From: Aquiluna sp.
GTDB taxonomy: Bacteria; Actinomycetota; Actinomycetes; Actinomycetales; Microbacteriaceae
Length of the DNA: 7,514 nt
Reading direction: 5' to 3'
Assembly (NCBI GenBank): GCA_023260495.1
Contig: JALQVB010000046.1
Span: forward strand, 1 to 7,514
The notes beneath the pieces are model-generated. The model searched no databases, was not told where the DNA came from, and saw nothing but the letters and a program-made list of their open reading frames with translations. Positions 1-5,696 of this stretch are shown here, one piece after another. Position 1 is the stretch's first letter. Each line of letters opens with the position of its first letter. A program made the position numbers and the translations under genes.

Positions 1-203
1 AGGGACAGCTCGGTGGCATCATCAGGATGCTGGAAGAAGGGCGCGAGTGCACCGATGTGCTAACTCAGCTTGCTGCTGCAAACTCGGCAATCAATCGAGC
101 AGCGTTTTCGCTTATTGCCTCGGGAATTGCCAACTGCTCCAACGATGCCCAGGGCGAGGTTGATAGAGCCAAGTTGGAAAAAGCATTTTTGTCACTGAGC
201 TAG
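1..203 (+). CDS. CsoR/RcnR/CstR-family transcriptional repressor, CstR-like (5' truncated by window edge)
   Basis: The last 66 codons are present, in frame from base 3 and ending at TAG 201-203; the N-terminus lies outside the window. The peptide begins GQLGGIIRMLEEGREC, continues with TDVLTQLAAANSAI and later has SGIANC, the helical-bundle pattern of the CsoR/RcnR/CstR (DUF156) repressors. Two cysteines are kept, C16 and C45 of the visible part, matching Cys36 and Cys65 of Mycobacterium tuberculosis CsoR as I remember it. The position of the copper ligand His61 is glycine (G41), and the residue before the first cysteine is Glu, not Tyr. Loss of the histidine with both cysteines kept is typical of CstR, which senses persulfides by forming inter-subunit sulfur bridges, so copper sensing is unlikely. 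It is followed after 17 bp by a rhodanese and a persulfide/CoA-disulfide reductase, which supports this reading. The family is secure; the inducer is inferred. Confidence 0.9.
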   Translation, partial: GQLGGIIRMLEEGRECTDVLTQLAAANSAINRAAFSLIASGIANCSNDAQGEVDRAKLEKAFLSLS

Positions 204-220
204 AAAGGGGAATGATGGCC

Positions 221-550
221 ATGTTTGGTTTATTCAAAAAGAAATTTGAAAGCATCTCTCCGGTTCAGGCGCAAGAGCGCATTGATGCCGGTGCCATGCT
301 GCTAGATGTGCGAGAGAGCGTCGAGTATCGCACTGCCCACGCTCCAGCAGCCAAGCTAATCAGCCTCGGCGCCCTACCAAAGCGGCTGAAGGAACTACCT
401 AAGGAGCGAGAGATTCTCGTGATCTGCGCCAGTGGCAATCGCTCCAGCCAGGCTGCAACCATGCTGGCAGACGAGGGCTTTCAAGTAACCAATGTTTCGG
501 GCGGAATGGCCGCCTGGCAGCGAGCAGGACTTAGGACGGTAAAGAAGTGA
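221..550 (+). CDS. Single-domain rhodanese (thiosulfate/persulfide sulfurtransferase)
   Basis: A 109-residue cytoplasmic protein that is essentially one rhodanese domain. After a short basic N-terminus (MFGLFKKK), LLDVRESVEY at 28-37 is the conserved DVR-E segment, and VICASGNRSS carries the catalytic Cys69 with the six-residue active loop CASGNR. GGMAAWQRAG near 94-103 is the usual C-terminal signature. Such enzymes move sulfane sulfur between thiosulfate or persulfides and thiols. The gene lies between a CstR-like repressor and a persulfide reductase, so the likely job is passing excess sulfane sulfur on to a thiol acceptor. Start choice: in-frame ATGs occur at 212, 215 and 221. The purine-rich AAAGGGG at 204-210 is 10 nt from 221, only 4 nt from 215 and 1 nt from 212, so 221 is preferred but 215 is possible. 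Its TGA stop overlaps the GTG start of the next gene. Confidence 0.93.
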   Translation: MFGLFKKKFESISPVQAQERIDAGAMLLDVRESVEYRTAHAPAAKLISLGALPKRLKELPKEREILVICASGNRSSQAATMLADEGFQVTNVSGGMAAWQRAGLRTVKK

Positions 551-2190
551 AGGTAGTCATTGTCGGTGGTGTCGCCGGAGGCATGAGTGCAGCCACCAGG
601 TTGCGCAGGCTGCGTGAAGATGCCGAGATCGTTGTTTTCGAACAGGGTCCGCACGTCTCCTACGCCAACTGCGGCCTCCCCTACCACATCGGTGAGGTAA
701 TCGAAAACCAGCAGGATCTGCTGCTGCAGACCCCGCAGAGCCTGCACGCTAGGTTCCGCTTGGATGTTCGAGTGAACTCCCGCGTGGTGAGCATTGACCG
801 AGCAAACAAAACTGTGGCCGTCAAGAACTTGATCACCGGCGAAGAGTACAGCGAGAGCTACGACTCACTGGTGCTGTCCACCGGAGCCAAGCCTCGCATG
901 GTTCCAATCCCCGGACTCGAGCGCGCCCGGGTACTACGCGATGTGCCTGATGCAATTGCCATCAAGGAGCTGGTTGACCAGCAGAAGATCAAATCGGCAG
1001 CAATCATTGGAGCGGGCTTTATTGGTGTCGAGCTCGCCGAGAACCTTGCCGAGCGCGGCATTGATACAACCATCGTCGAGTTCCGCGACAACATCCTGCC
1101 GCAGTTCGACCCAGAGATGATTGAACCGCTGCAGGCCGAGCTGACTAGGCACGGCATAAAGCTGGCACTGAGCGCCGAAACCGAAGAGGTTCTGGCCGAC
1201 TCGCTCAAGCTCAAGGATGGCCGGGTTGTTCCAGCCGACCTAGTCGTGGCCGCAATCGGCGTGGTGGCTGACCACCAGCTTGCCGTGGATGCCGGCCTGG
1301 ACATCGGCAAGGCGGGCGGAATCTCGGTGGATGACCAAATGCGGACCTCCGACCCAAACATCTATGCAGTCGGCGATGCTGCCGAGAAGACCAGCTTGCT
1401 GACCGGTGAGAACCAGATGATTTGGCTAGCAAACCTAGCCAACCGGCACGGCCGCCTCGTCGCGGACGTCATTGCAGGTGAGCAGGTGGCTGCACGTAAG
1501 TCAATCGGAACCGGCATCATTGGCGCCTACGGCATGGCCGCGGCCCTGACCGGTCTTACCGAAGGCTTGGCTCAGCGCATGGGTATTGCCCACCAGGTGA
1601 TTCACTTGCACCCAGGTAGCCACGCCGGCTACTTCCCCGGGGCCGAGCGAGTATCGCTGAAGGTGCTCTTTGATCCCGAAACGGGGAAGCTGCTCGGTGC
1701 TCAGGGCATCGGCCGCGATGGTATTGACAAGCGCATCGATGTGATTGCAACCGCCATCTACGCGGGCCTGGGCATTGATGACCTAATGAATCTAGAGCTC
1801 GCCTACGCTCCGGCGTTTGGTAGCGCCAAAGATGCGATCAACCAGACCGGCTACGTCGGCAACAACGTTCGCACCGGTCGCACCAAGAACATCCAGTGGT
1901 ACGAGCTGGAGCAGGCCCAGCAGGCGGGTGCCGTACTGGTTGACGTTCGCACGGCGGGAGAAAATGTTCAGGGCAGCATTCCGGGTGCAACTCTGATTCC
2001 GGTGGACGAGCTGCGCGACCACGTATCCGAGCTCAAGGGCAAAGACGTGATTGTGCACTGCGCCGTCGGTCAGCGCGGTCACACCGCGGCCCAGCTGCTG
2101 CAGGGGCACGGAATCAGTGTCCGCAACCTTGACGGTGGCTACACCACCTGGCGCAGCGGTATGGACGCTCGGGAAAGAGCTCAAAAGTAG
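547..2190 (+). CDS. CoA-disulfide / NAD(P)H-dependent persulfide reductase with C-terminal rhodanese domain (CoADR-RHD type)
   Basis: A 547-residue fusion flavoprotein. Residues 1 to about 440 are a pyridine nucleotide-disulfide oxidoreductase: FAD-binding GGVAGG at 7-12, a single redox cysteine C42 in SYANCGLPY, NAD(P)-binding GAGFIG at 155-160, the second FAD motif NIYAVGDAAE around 271-280, then a dimerisation domain with Tyr362 (HAGYFPGAE) and Tyr420 (LAYAPAFGSAKD), matching the tyrosines paired with the cysteine in CoA-disulfide reductases. Residues about 450-540 are a rhodanese domain with DVRTAGE and catalytic Cys505 in the loop CAVGQR. Known relatives (Bacillus CoADR-RHD, Shewanella Npsr) reduce CoA disulfide or CoA/glutathione persulfide, releasing sulfide. 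The GTG start shares GTGA with the upstream stop, so translation is probably coupled; AGGA at 533-536 is a modest ribosome site. With the repressor and small rhodanese it forms a sulfane-sulfur detoxification operon. The exact physiological thiol is unknown; actinobacteria often use mycothiol. Confidence 0.93.
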   Translation: MKVVIVGGVAGGMSAATRLRRLREDAEIVVFEQGPHVSYANCGLPYHIGEVIENQQDLLLQTPQSLHARFRLDVRVNSRVVSIDRANKTVAVKNLITGEEYSESYDSLVLSTGAKPRMVPIPGLERARVLRDVPDAIAIKELVDQQKIKSAAIIGAGFIGVELAENLAERGIDTTIVEFRDNILPQFDPEMIEPLQAELTRHGIKLALSAETEEVLADSLKLKDGRVVPADLVVAAIGVVADHQLAVDAGLDIGKAGGISVDDQMRTSDPNIYAVGDAAEKTSLLTGENQMIWLANLANRHGRLVADVIAGEQVAARKSIGTGIIGAYGMAAALTGLTEGLAQRMGIAHQVIHLHPGSHAGYFPGAERVSLKVLFDPETGKLLGAQGIGRDGIDKRIDVIATAIYAGLGIDDLMNLELAYAPAFGSAKDAINQTGYVGNNVRTGRTKNIQWYELEQAQQAGAVLVDVRTAGENVQGSIPGATLIPVDELRDHVSELKGKDVIVHCAVGQRGHTAAQLLQGHGISVRNLDGGYTTWRSGMDARERAQK

Positions 2191-2195
2191 CCTGA

Positions 2196-2233
2196 AAAAG
2201 AAAAGTAGCCCGCTAGGGATCCCCTTTTTATTT
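2196..2233. terminator. Probable bidirectional intrinsic terminator between the convergent reductase and serA genes
   Basis: The 47-bp gap between two convergent stop codons holds AAAAG (2201-2205), CCC (2209-2211), a GCTA loop, GGG (2216-2218) and CTTTT (2224-2228). The A-tract on one side and T-tract on the other can pair and also give a T-rich tail on either strand. The helix is short and interrupted, so it may be a weak terminator. The position exactly between convergent genes is the main support. Confidence 0.5.
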
Positions 2234-2237
2234 GGCT

Positions 2238-3833
2238 TTAGTACTGCTCAGTTATCGAGACGGCCTGCATCAAATCGGCATCGATCTTGCTTCGAAGCTG
2301 CTCAAGCAGCTGGGAAGAAATTGGTGAGTCGACGGTGATTACGCTCAGCGCCTTGCCTCCCTTTTGCTGACGAGCAATCGTCATGGCGGCAATGTTGATG
2401 CCCGCCTCGGCAAATGCCGCTCCATAAATTGCCACGATGCCAGGACGATCCTGATAGACCATCACCACCATGTGTTCGGCCATCGAGAGCTCAACGTCAT
2501 AGCCGTTGATTGACACGACCTTCTGGTGGTGCTTGGGGCCTATTACGGTGCCGCCAACCGAGACCACGCTGCCATCGGAGAGCACTGCCTTCAAGGTGGT
2601 GACGTTGCGATACTCGTCGGAGGTGGTCTCCTGAGTCAGTCGAACCTCAACACCGCGCTGCTCGGCAAGCAGTGGGGCGTTGACGTAGGAGACCTGCTCG
2701 GTGACCATGGTCTGGAACAACCCCTTGAGTGCAGCAAGCTTCAAAACGGTGACATCGTGAGCGGCAATTTCGCCGCGAGCTTCGAACTCTACCGAGACGA
2801 TCGAGGTGTGAGCCAAGCCGGCAACAATCTGCCCCAGCTTCTCGGCCAGTGGGATGCCTGGCTTGACCGAGGAGTCAATGACGCCACCGGCAACGTTCAC
2901 GGCATCAGGAACTAGGTCGCCAGCAAGCGCCAATCGCACCGAGCGAGCAACCGAGATGCCGGCCTTCTCCTGGGCCTCGTCAGTGGAGGCTCCAAGGTGC
3001 GGGGTGACCAGAATGTTTGAAAGTCCCAGAAGTGGCGAATCCTTTGGCGGCTCGGTGACAAAGACATCGAGGCCAGCGCCGGCAATCTGACCACTTGTCA
3101 GCGCATCGTAAAGAGCTGATTCATCGATGATGCCACCGCGAGAGCAGTTCACAATGCGCAGGTTTGACTTAGCCAGCGCAAACTGCTCGGTCGAGATCAT
3201 GCCCGTGGTCTCAGGGGTCTTCGGGATGTGGATGGTGATGAAGTCGCTTCGCTTCATCAGCTCATCGATATCAACCAGCTCAACACCGATCTGCTCGGCT
3301 CTGGCTTGGGTGACGTATGGGTCAAAGCCAATAAGCTTCACATCAAAACCGGCCAGTCGCTGCGCCACCAAAGTTCCAATGCGCCCCAGGCCGATGATGC
3401 CAATGGTCTTCTCGTAGAGCTCTGCACCGGTGAACTGACTTCGCTTCCACTCCCCCGCCTTTAGGGAGGCGTTGGCATCTGGAATGTGACGAGCGAGTCC
3501 CAGGATCTGAGCAATGGCCAGCTCGGCTGCGGAGACCACATTCGAAGTTGGAGCGTTGACCACCATGACGCCAGCGTTGGTGGCAGCCTTAATGTCAACA
3601 TTGTCGAGTCCGACACCGGCTCGCGCAATGACCTTCAGCTTTGGTGCGGCGGCAATCGCCTCTTCGTCCATCTTGGTGGCGGAGCGAATCAAAACCGCAT
3701 TGGCATCTGCCAAAGCTGGCAGCAATTGGGACCGATCGGCGCCATCCACATTGCGAATTTCAAAGTCTGGCCCAAGGGCCTCGACGGTTGCTGGTGAAAG
3801 CTCCTCGGCAATAAGGACGATTGGTTTCGACAA
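2238..3833 (-). CDS. serA: D-3-phosphoglycerate dehydrogenase, long form with ASB and ACT domains
   Basis: A 531-residue cytoplasmic enzyme that oxidises 3-phosphoglycerate to 3-phosphohydroxypyruvate with NAD+, the first step of serine synthesis. Residues 1-100 and about 285-315 form the substrate domain. The nucleotide-binding domain carries GLGRIG at 148-153. The catalytic set is Arg232 (SRGG), Glu261 (EPP) and His279 (PHLG). Residues about 320-450 match the allosteric substrate-binding domain and 455-530 an ACT domain (VYQDRPGIVAIYGAAFAEAG), as in the mycobacterial type, so serine feedback inhibition is expected. Length is normal for this type. The start is TTG at 3833: no ATG or GTG lies nearby in frame, the protein begins canonically (SKPIVLIAEELS), and TAGG lies about 7 nt upstream. 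It lies 58 bp downstream of the cysteine-rich mini-gene with no convincing terminator between, so it may share that transcript. I found no strong promoter of its own. Confidence 0.97.
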   Translation of the reverse strand: MSKPIVLIAEELSPATVEALGPDFEIRNVDGADRSQLLPALADANAVLIRSATKMDEEAIAAAPKLKVIARAGVGLDNVDIKAATNAGVMVVNAPTSNVVSAAELAIAQILGLARHIPDANASLKAGEWKRSQFTGAELYEKTIGIIGLGRIGTLVAQRLAGFDVKLIGFDPYVTQARAEQIGVELVDIDELMKRSDFITIHIPKTPETTGMISTEQFALAKSNLRIVNCSRGGIIDESALYDALTSGQIAGAGLDVFVTEPPKDSPLLGLSNILVTPHLGASTDEAQEKAGISVARSVRLALAGDLVPDAVNVAGGVIDSSVKPGIPLAEKLGQIVAGLAHTSIVSVEFEARGEIAAHDVTVLKLAALKGLFQTMVTEQVSYVNAPLLAEQRGVEVRLTQETTSDEYRNVTTLKAVLSDGSVVSVGGTVIGPKHHQKVVSINGYDVELSMAEHMVVMVYQDRPGIVAIYGAAFAEAGINIAAMTIARQQKGGKALSVITVDSPISSQLLEQLRSKIDADLMQAVSITEQY

Positions 3834-3844
3834 TGGCTGACCTA

Positions 3845-3871
3845 ACGAAATCTGCGGTGATGGGATTTCGT
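3845..3871. repeat. 8-bp inverted repeat in the serA leader
   Basis: ACGAAATC (3845-3852) and GATTTCGT (3864-3871) are perfect reverse complements separated by 11 bp. The repeat ends just before the serA ribosome-binding region, with 11 bases between it and the TTG start. It could be an operator or an RNA hairpin next to the start. There is no T-tract after it in the serA direction, so it is not an intrinsic terminator. Function unknown. Confidence 0.55.
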
Positions 3872-3891
3872 ATAAGTCTAGCGAGAAAAAA

Positions 3892-4011
3892 TTAGCGAGG
3901 GCAGGTGCAAATCTGAGCCTGCGGCACGCCTGCTAGCGCCTCGTCAACGTGCTGTCCGCAACCCTGCCAGGTTACTTTTCCGCATGATGAGCAAATTGCC
4001 TGTGAGCACAT
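3892..4011 (-). CDS. Cysteine-rich mini-protein, 39 aa, putative zinc/thiol protein
   Basis: A complete 40-codon frame (ATG at 4011, TAA at 3892-3894). The product begins MCSQAICSSCGKVTWQGCGQ, continues HVDEALAGVPQAQ and ends ICTCPR. It has six cysteines (2, 7, 10, 18, 35, 37) and His21, arranged as CxxC, CxxH and CxC, enough for one or two metal sites or a reactive thiol cluster. There is no signal peptide or membrane segment, so it should be cytoplasmic. A clear ribosome site AAGGA (4018-4022) sits 6 nt upstream of ATG. A promoter with an embedded CsoR/CstR-type operator lies 34-63 bp upstream of the ATG. From memory, the pattern CxxCGKxTWxGCGxHVxxxxxxVP recurs in unnamed small proteins of Actinobacteria; I could not check this. 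No function is assigned. The operator points to a role in metal or persulfide handling. Gene finders with a length cut-off would easily miss it. Confidence 0.82.
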   Translation of the reverse strand: MCSQAICSSCGKVTWQGCGQHVDEALAGVPQAQICTCPR

Positions 4012-4017
4012 GGTGAT

Positions 4018-4022
4018 TCCTT
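4018..4022 (-). promoter_or_regulatory. Ribosome-binding site of the 39-aa gene
   Basis: On the - strand, AAGGA lies 6 nt before the ATG at 4011. This good Shine-Dalgarno match at good spacing is a main reason to accept such a short frame as a real gene. Confidence 0.75.
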
Positions 4023-4044
4023 TTCTTGTAGAAATTTTAGCGTA

Positions 4045-4074
4045 ATCCTAGCAATACCCCTGGGGGTATTGCAA
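4045..4074 (-). promoter_or_regulatory. Putative promoter of the mini-gene, with operator in the spacer
   Basis: Read on the - strand: TTGCAA (4069-4074) as -35, an 18-bp spacer, and TAGGAT (4045-4050) as -10. Each hexamer matches the housekeeping consensus at four of six positions. An A/T-rich stretch, which is also the T-tail of the ilvC terminator, lies just upstream. The inverted repeat at 4051-4072 fills the spacer and covers part of the -35, the arrangement expected for a repressor that excludes RNA polymerase. The start of transcription would fall near 4038. The promoter is inferred from sequence only. Confidence 0.6.
4051..4072. promoter_or_regulatory. CsoR/CstR-type operator palindrome
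   Basis: GCAATACCCC (4051-4060) and GGGGTATTGC (4063-4072) form a perfect 10-bp inverted repeat around a central TG. The core ATACCCC-NN-GGGGTAT, a C-run and G-run flanked by A/T steps, is the known shape of binding sites for CsoR-family repressors (CsoR, RcnR, CstR). A CstR-like gene lies at 1-203 of the same window. No T-tract follows on either strand, which argues against a terminator. Binding by that particular repressor is inferred; a second CsoR-family protein elsewhere in the genome could be the true partner. Confidence 0.75.
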
Positions 4075-4079
4075 CTTGG

Positions 4080-4112
4080 AAAGAATAAAGCCCCGGGCGT
4101 GTTGCCCGGGGC
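4080..4112 (-). terminator. Intrinsic terminator of the ilv operon
   Basis: A perfect 9-bp GC-rich stem pairs 4090-4098 (GCCCCGGGC) with 4104-4112 (GCCCGGGGC) across a 5-nt loop. Read on the - strand it is followed by TTTATTCTTT (4080-4089). It begins 14 bp after the ilvC stop. This strong terminator ends the ilvDBNC transcript and insulates the mini-gene and serA from it. Confidence 0.93.
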
Positions 4113-4126
4113 CTCGATTCTTGCTA

Positions 4127-5152
4127 CTAGCGAGCCGCCTGGCCCTCTTGGTAGTCGTCGTCCTGCTTGATCCAGCTGAATAGCTTGCGCAGCTCGCGGC
4201 CGGTGGCCTCGATTGGGTGAGCCTCACCCTTTGCGCGCAGTGCCTTGAACTCTGGTGCACCGGCATCCTGGTCATCGATGAAGCGCTTGGCAAAGGCACC
4301 GGTCTGGATGTCGGTTAGAACTTCCTTCATGTGCTCCTTGACCGATGGGTCGATAACGCGTGGGCCGGAAACGTAGTCTCCGTACTCGGCGGTGTCGGAG
4401 ACGCTCCAGCGCTGCTTAGCGATGCCGCCCTCGTACATCAGGTCAACAATCAGCTTTAGCTCGTGCAGCACCTCGAAGTATGCAATCTCTGGCTGGTAGC
4501 CAGCCTCAACCAGGGTCTCGAAGCCATACATGACAAGCTGCGAGGCACCACCGCAGAGAACTGCCTGCTCACCGAATAGGTCGGTCTCGGTCTCCTCGGT
4601 GAAGGTGGTCTTGATGGTTCCAGCGCGGGTGCCACCGATGGCCTTCGAGTAGGAAAGTCCCAACTCAAATGCATTGCCGGTGGCGTCCTGCTCAACCGCA
4701 ATCAGGTTTGGCACACCCTTGCCAGCCACATACTCGCGGCGCACCAGGTGGCCTGGGCCCTTTGGTGCAACCAGGAAGACGTCAACATCAGCTGGTGGGT
4801 TGATGTAGCCGAAGCGAATGGCAAAACCGTGGCCGAAGACTAGGGCATCGCCTGGCTCAAGGTTTGGTGCAATGTCGTTGGTGTACAGGTCGCGCTGCTT
4901 TGGGTCTGGTGCCAGCACAACGATTACGTTGGCCCACTTGACTGCTTCGCCCGGGGTCAGCACCTTAAGGCCCTGCTCCTCGGCCTTGGCCTTGGACTTG
5001 GAGCCCTCTGGAAGACCCACTACGACGTCAACGCCGGAGTCCTTGAGGTTTAGCGAGTGAGCGTGACCCTGGGAGCCGAAGCCCAGCACTGCCACTTTGC
5101 GACCCTGAATGATGGATAGGTCAGCGTCCTTGTCGTAGAAGATTTCTGCCAC
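4127..5152 (-). CDS. ilvC: Ketol-acid reductoisomerase, class I
   Basis: A 341-residue class I (short) enzyme that converts acetolactate or acetohydroxybutyrate to the dihydroxy-acid using NADPH and Mg2+, the second common step of valine and isoleucine synthesis. The Rossmann motif GFGSQG is at 24-29, with a likely NADPH-phosphate loop around Ser51-Ser53 (EGSKSK). His108 in VFGHGF and Lys131 in APKGPG are active-site residues. The magnesium and substrate ligands D191, E195, E227, E231 and S252 are all present in the C-terminal knotted domain. The start is GTG at 5152 (VAEIFYDKDADL), which gives the usual family N-terminus. The frame stays open upstream but without homology and would run into ilvN. 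AAGGAG (5165-5170) is a strong ribosome site, though 12 nt from the GTG is long. It is the third gene of the ilvB-ilvN-ilvC run and is followed by a strong terminator. Confidence 0.98.
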   Translation of the reverse strand: MAEIFYDKDADLSIIQGRKVAVLGFGSQGHAHSLNLKDSGVDVVVGLPEGSKSKAKAEEQGLKVLTPGEAVKWANVIVVLAPDPKQRDLYTNDIAPNLEPGDALVFGHGFAIRFGYINPPADVDVFLVAPKGPGHLVRREYVAGKGVPNLIAVEQDATGNAFELGLSYSKAIGGTRAGTIKTTFTEETETDLFGEQAVLCGGASQLVMYGFETLVEAGYQPEIAYFEVLHELKLIVDLMYEGGIAKQRWSVSDTAEYGDYVSGPRVIDPSVKEHMKEVLTDIQTGAFAKRFIDDQDAGAPEFKALRAKGEAHPIEATGRELRKLFSWIKQDDDYQEGQAAR

Positions 5153-5164
5153 TGTTTTTTCTTT

Positions 5165-5170
5165 CTCCTT
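5165..5170 (-). promoter_or_regulatory. Ribosome-binding site of ilvC
   Basis: AAGGAG on the - strand lies in the 35-bp gap after ilvN. It supports the GTG start at 5152 and excludes the longer upstream frame, although the 12-nt A-rich spacing is longer than usual. Confidence 0.7.
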
Positions 5171-5187
5171 GATTATTGGAAAGCTCT

Positions 5188-5694
5188 TTACTTGAGAACC
5201 TTCTCGCTCATGGACTTGGATCCACGAGAAATTGCGATTGAACCGGACTGAACCAGCTCTTTGATGCCAAATGGCTCCAAAACCTTGATGAACGCGTTGC
5301 ATTTGGCCGAATCACCGGTCACCTCAATGACCACCGAGTCGCTCACCACGTCGACAACGCGAGCCCTGAACAACGTTACAGCCTCAAGGACCTGCGAACG
5401 AGTGCTGACATCGGTCTTGACCTTGATCAGCATGTGATCGCGGGTTACCGAGGCATCGTCCTCTAGTTCAACGATCTTCAAAACATTAATCAGCTTGTTC
5501 AGCTGCTTGGTGACCTGCTCGAGCGGCTGTCCATCAAGATTCACCACCACGGTGATTCGCGAGATTCCTGGAACCTCGGTCGTGCCAACGGCAAGCGACT
5601 GAATATTGAAGCCGCGGCGCGCGAAGAGCGCTGCCACGCGGGTCAGGATTCCTGGCTTGTCTTCAACCAGGAGCGAGAGTACGTGCTGGCTCAT
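5188..5694 (-). CDS. ilvN: Acetolactate synthase small (regulatory) subunit
   Basis: A 168-residue regulatory subunit of acetohydroxyacid synthase. The N-terminal ACT domain (about 4-78) has LLVEDKPGILTRVAALFARRGFN around 8-30, where branched-chain amino acids, usually valine, bind to cause feedback inhibition. The C-terminal half (about 85-160, DHMLIKVKTD to FGIKELVQSG) is the typical second domain. It binds the catalytic subunit encoded just upstream. The ATG at 5694 lies 2 nt after the ilvB stop. Its ribosome site, GGAGGA at 5701-5706, is inside the last codons of ilvB, so the two subunits are probably made by coupled translation in balanced amounts. The frame is open further upstream to 5781, but that extension lies over ilvB and has no family similarity. 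Length is normal for actinobacterial IlvN. Confidence 0.97.
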   Translation of the reverse strand: MSQHVLSLLVEDKPGILTRVAALFARRGFNIQSLAVGTTEVPGISRITVVVNLDGQPLEQVTKQLNKLINVLKIVELEDDASVTRDHMLIKVKTDVSTRSQVLEAVTLFRARVVDVVSDSVVIEVTGDSAKCNAFIKVLEPFGIKELVQSGSIAISRGSKSMSEKVLK

Positions 5695-5696
5695 CT

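Noticed and set aside
2051..2338. A 95-codon + strand frame spanning the end of the reductase gene and serA
   Set aside because: It overlaps two real genes in other frames, has low-complexity composition and runs through the probable terminator.
3879..3899. Direct repeat TAGCGAG (3879-3885 and 3893-3899)
   Set aside because: Two 7-bp copies 14 bp apart with no further copies; one overlaps the mini-gene stop. Could be chance.
3880..3920. A GCAGG/CCTGC hairpin before the T-run (TTTTTT) at the end of the mini-gene as its terminator
   Set aside because: The stem is 5 bp with a 12-nt loop and is separated from the T-run by 9 nt, too weak to call.
4051..4072. The palindrome read as a second terminator or attenuator
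   Set aside because: Neither strand has a T-tract after the stem, the loop would be only 2 nt, and a strong ilvC terminator already lies at 4080-4112.
5153..5302. Longer N-terminus for IlvC starting at 5302
   Set aside because: It overlaps the end of ilvN and adds about 50 unrelated residues; the protein from GTG 5152 has the normal family length and N-terminus.
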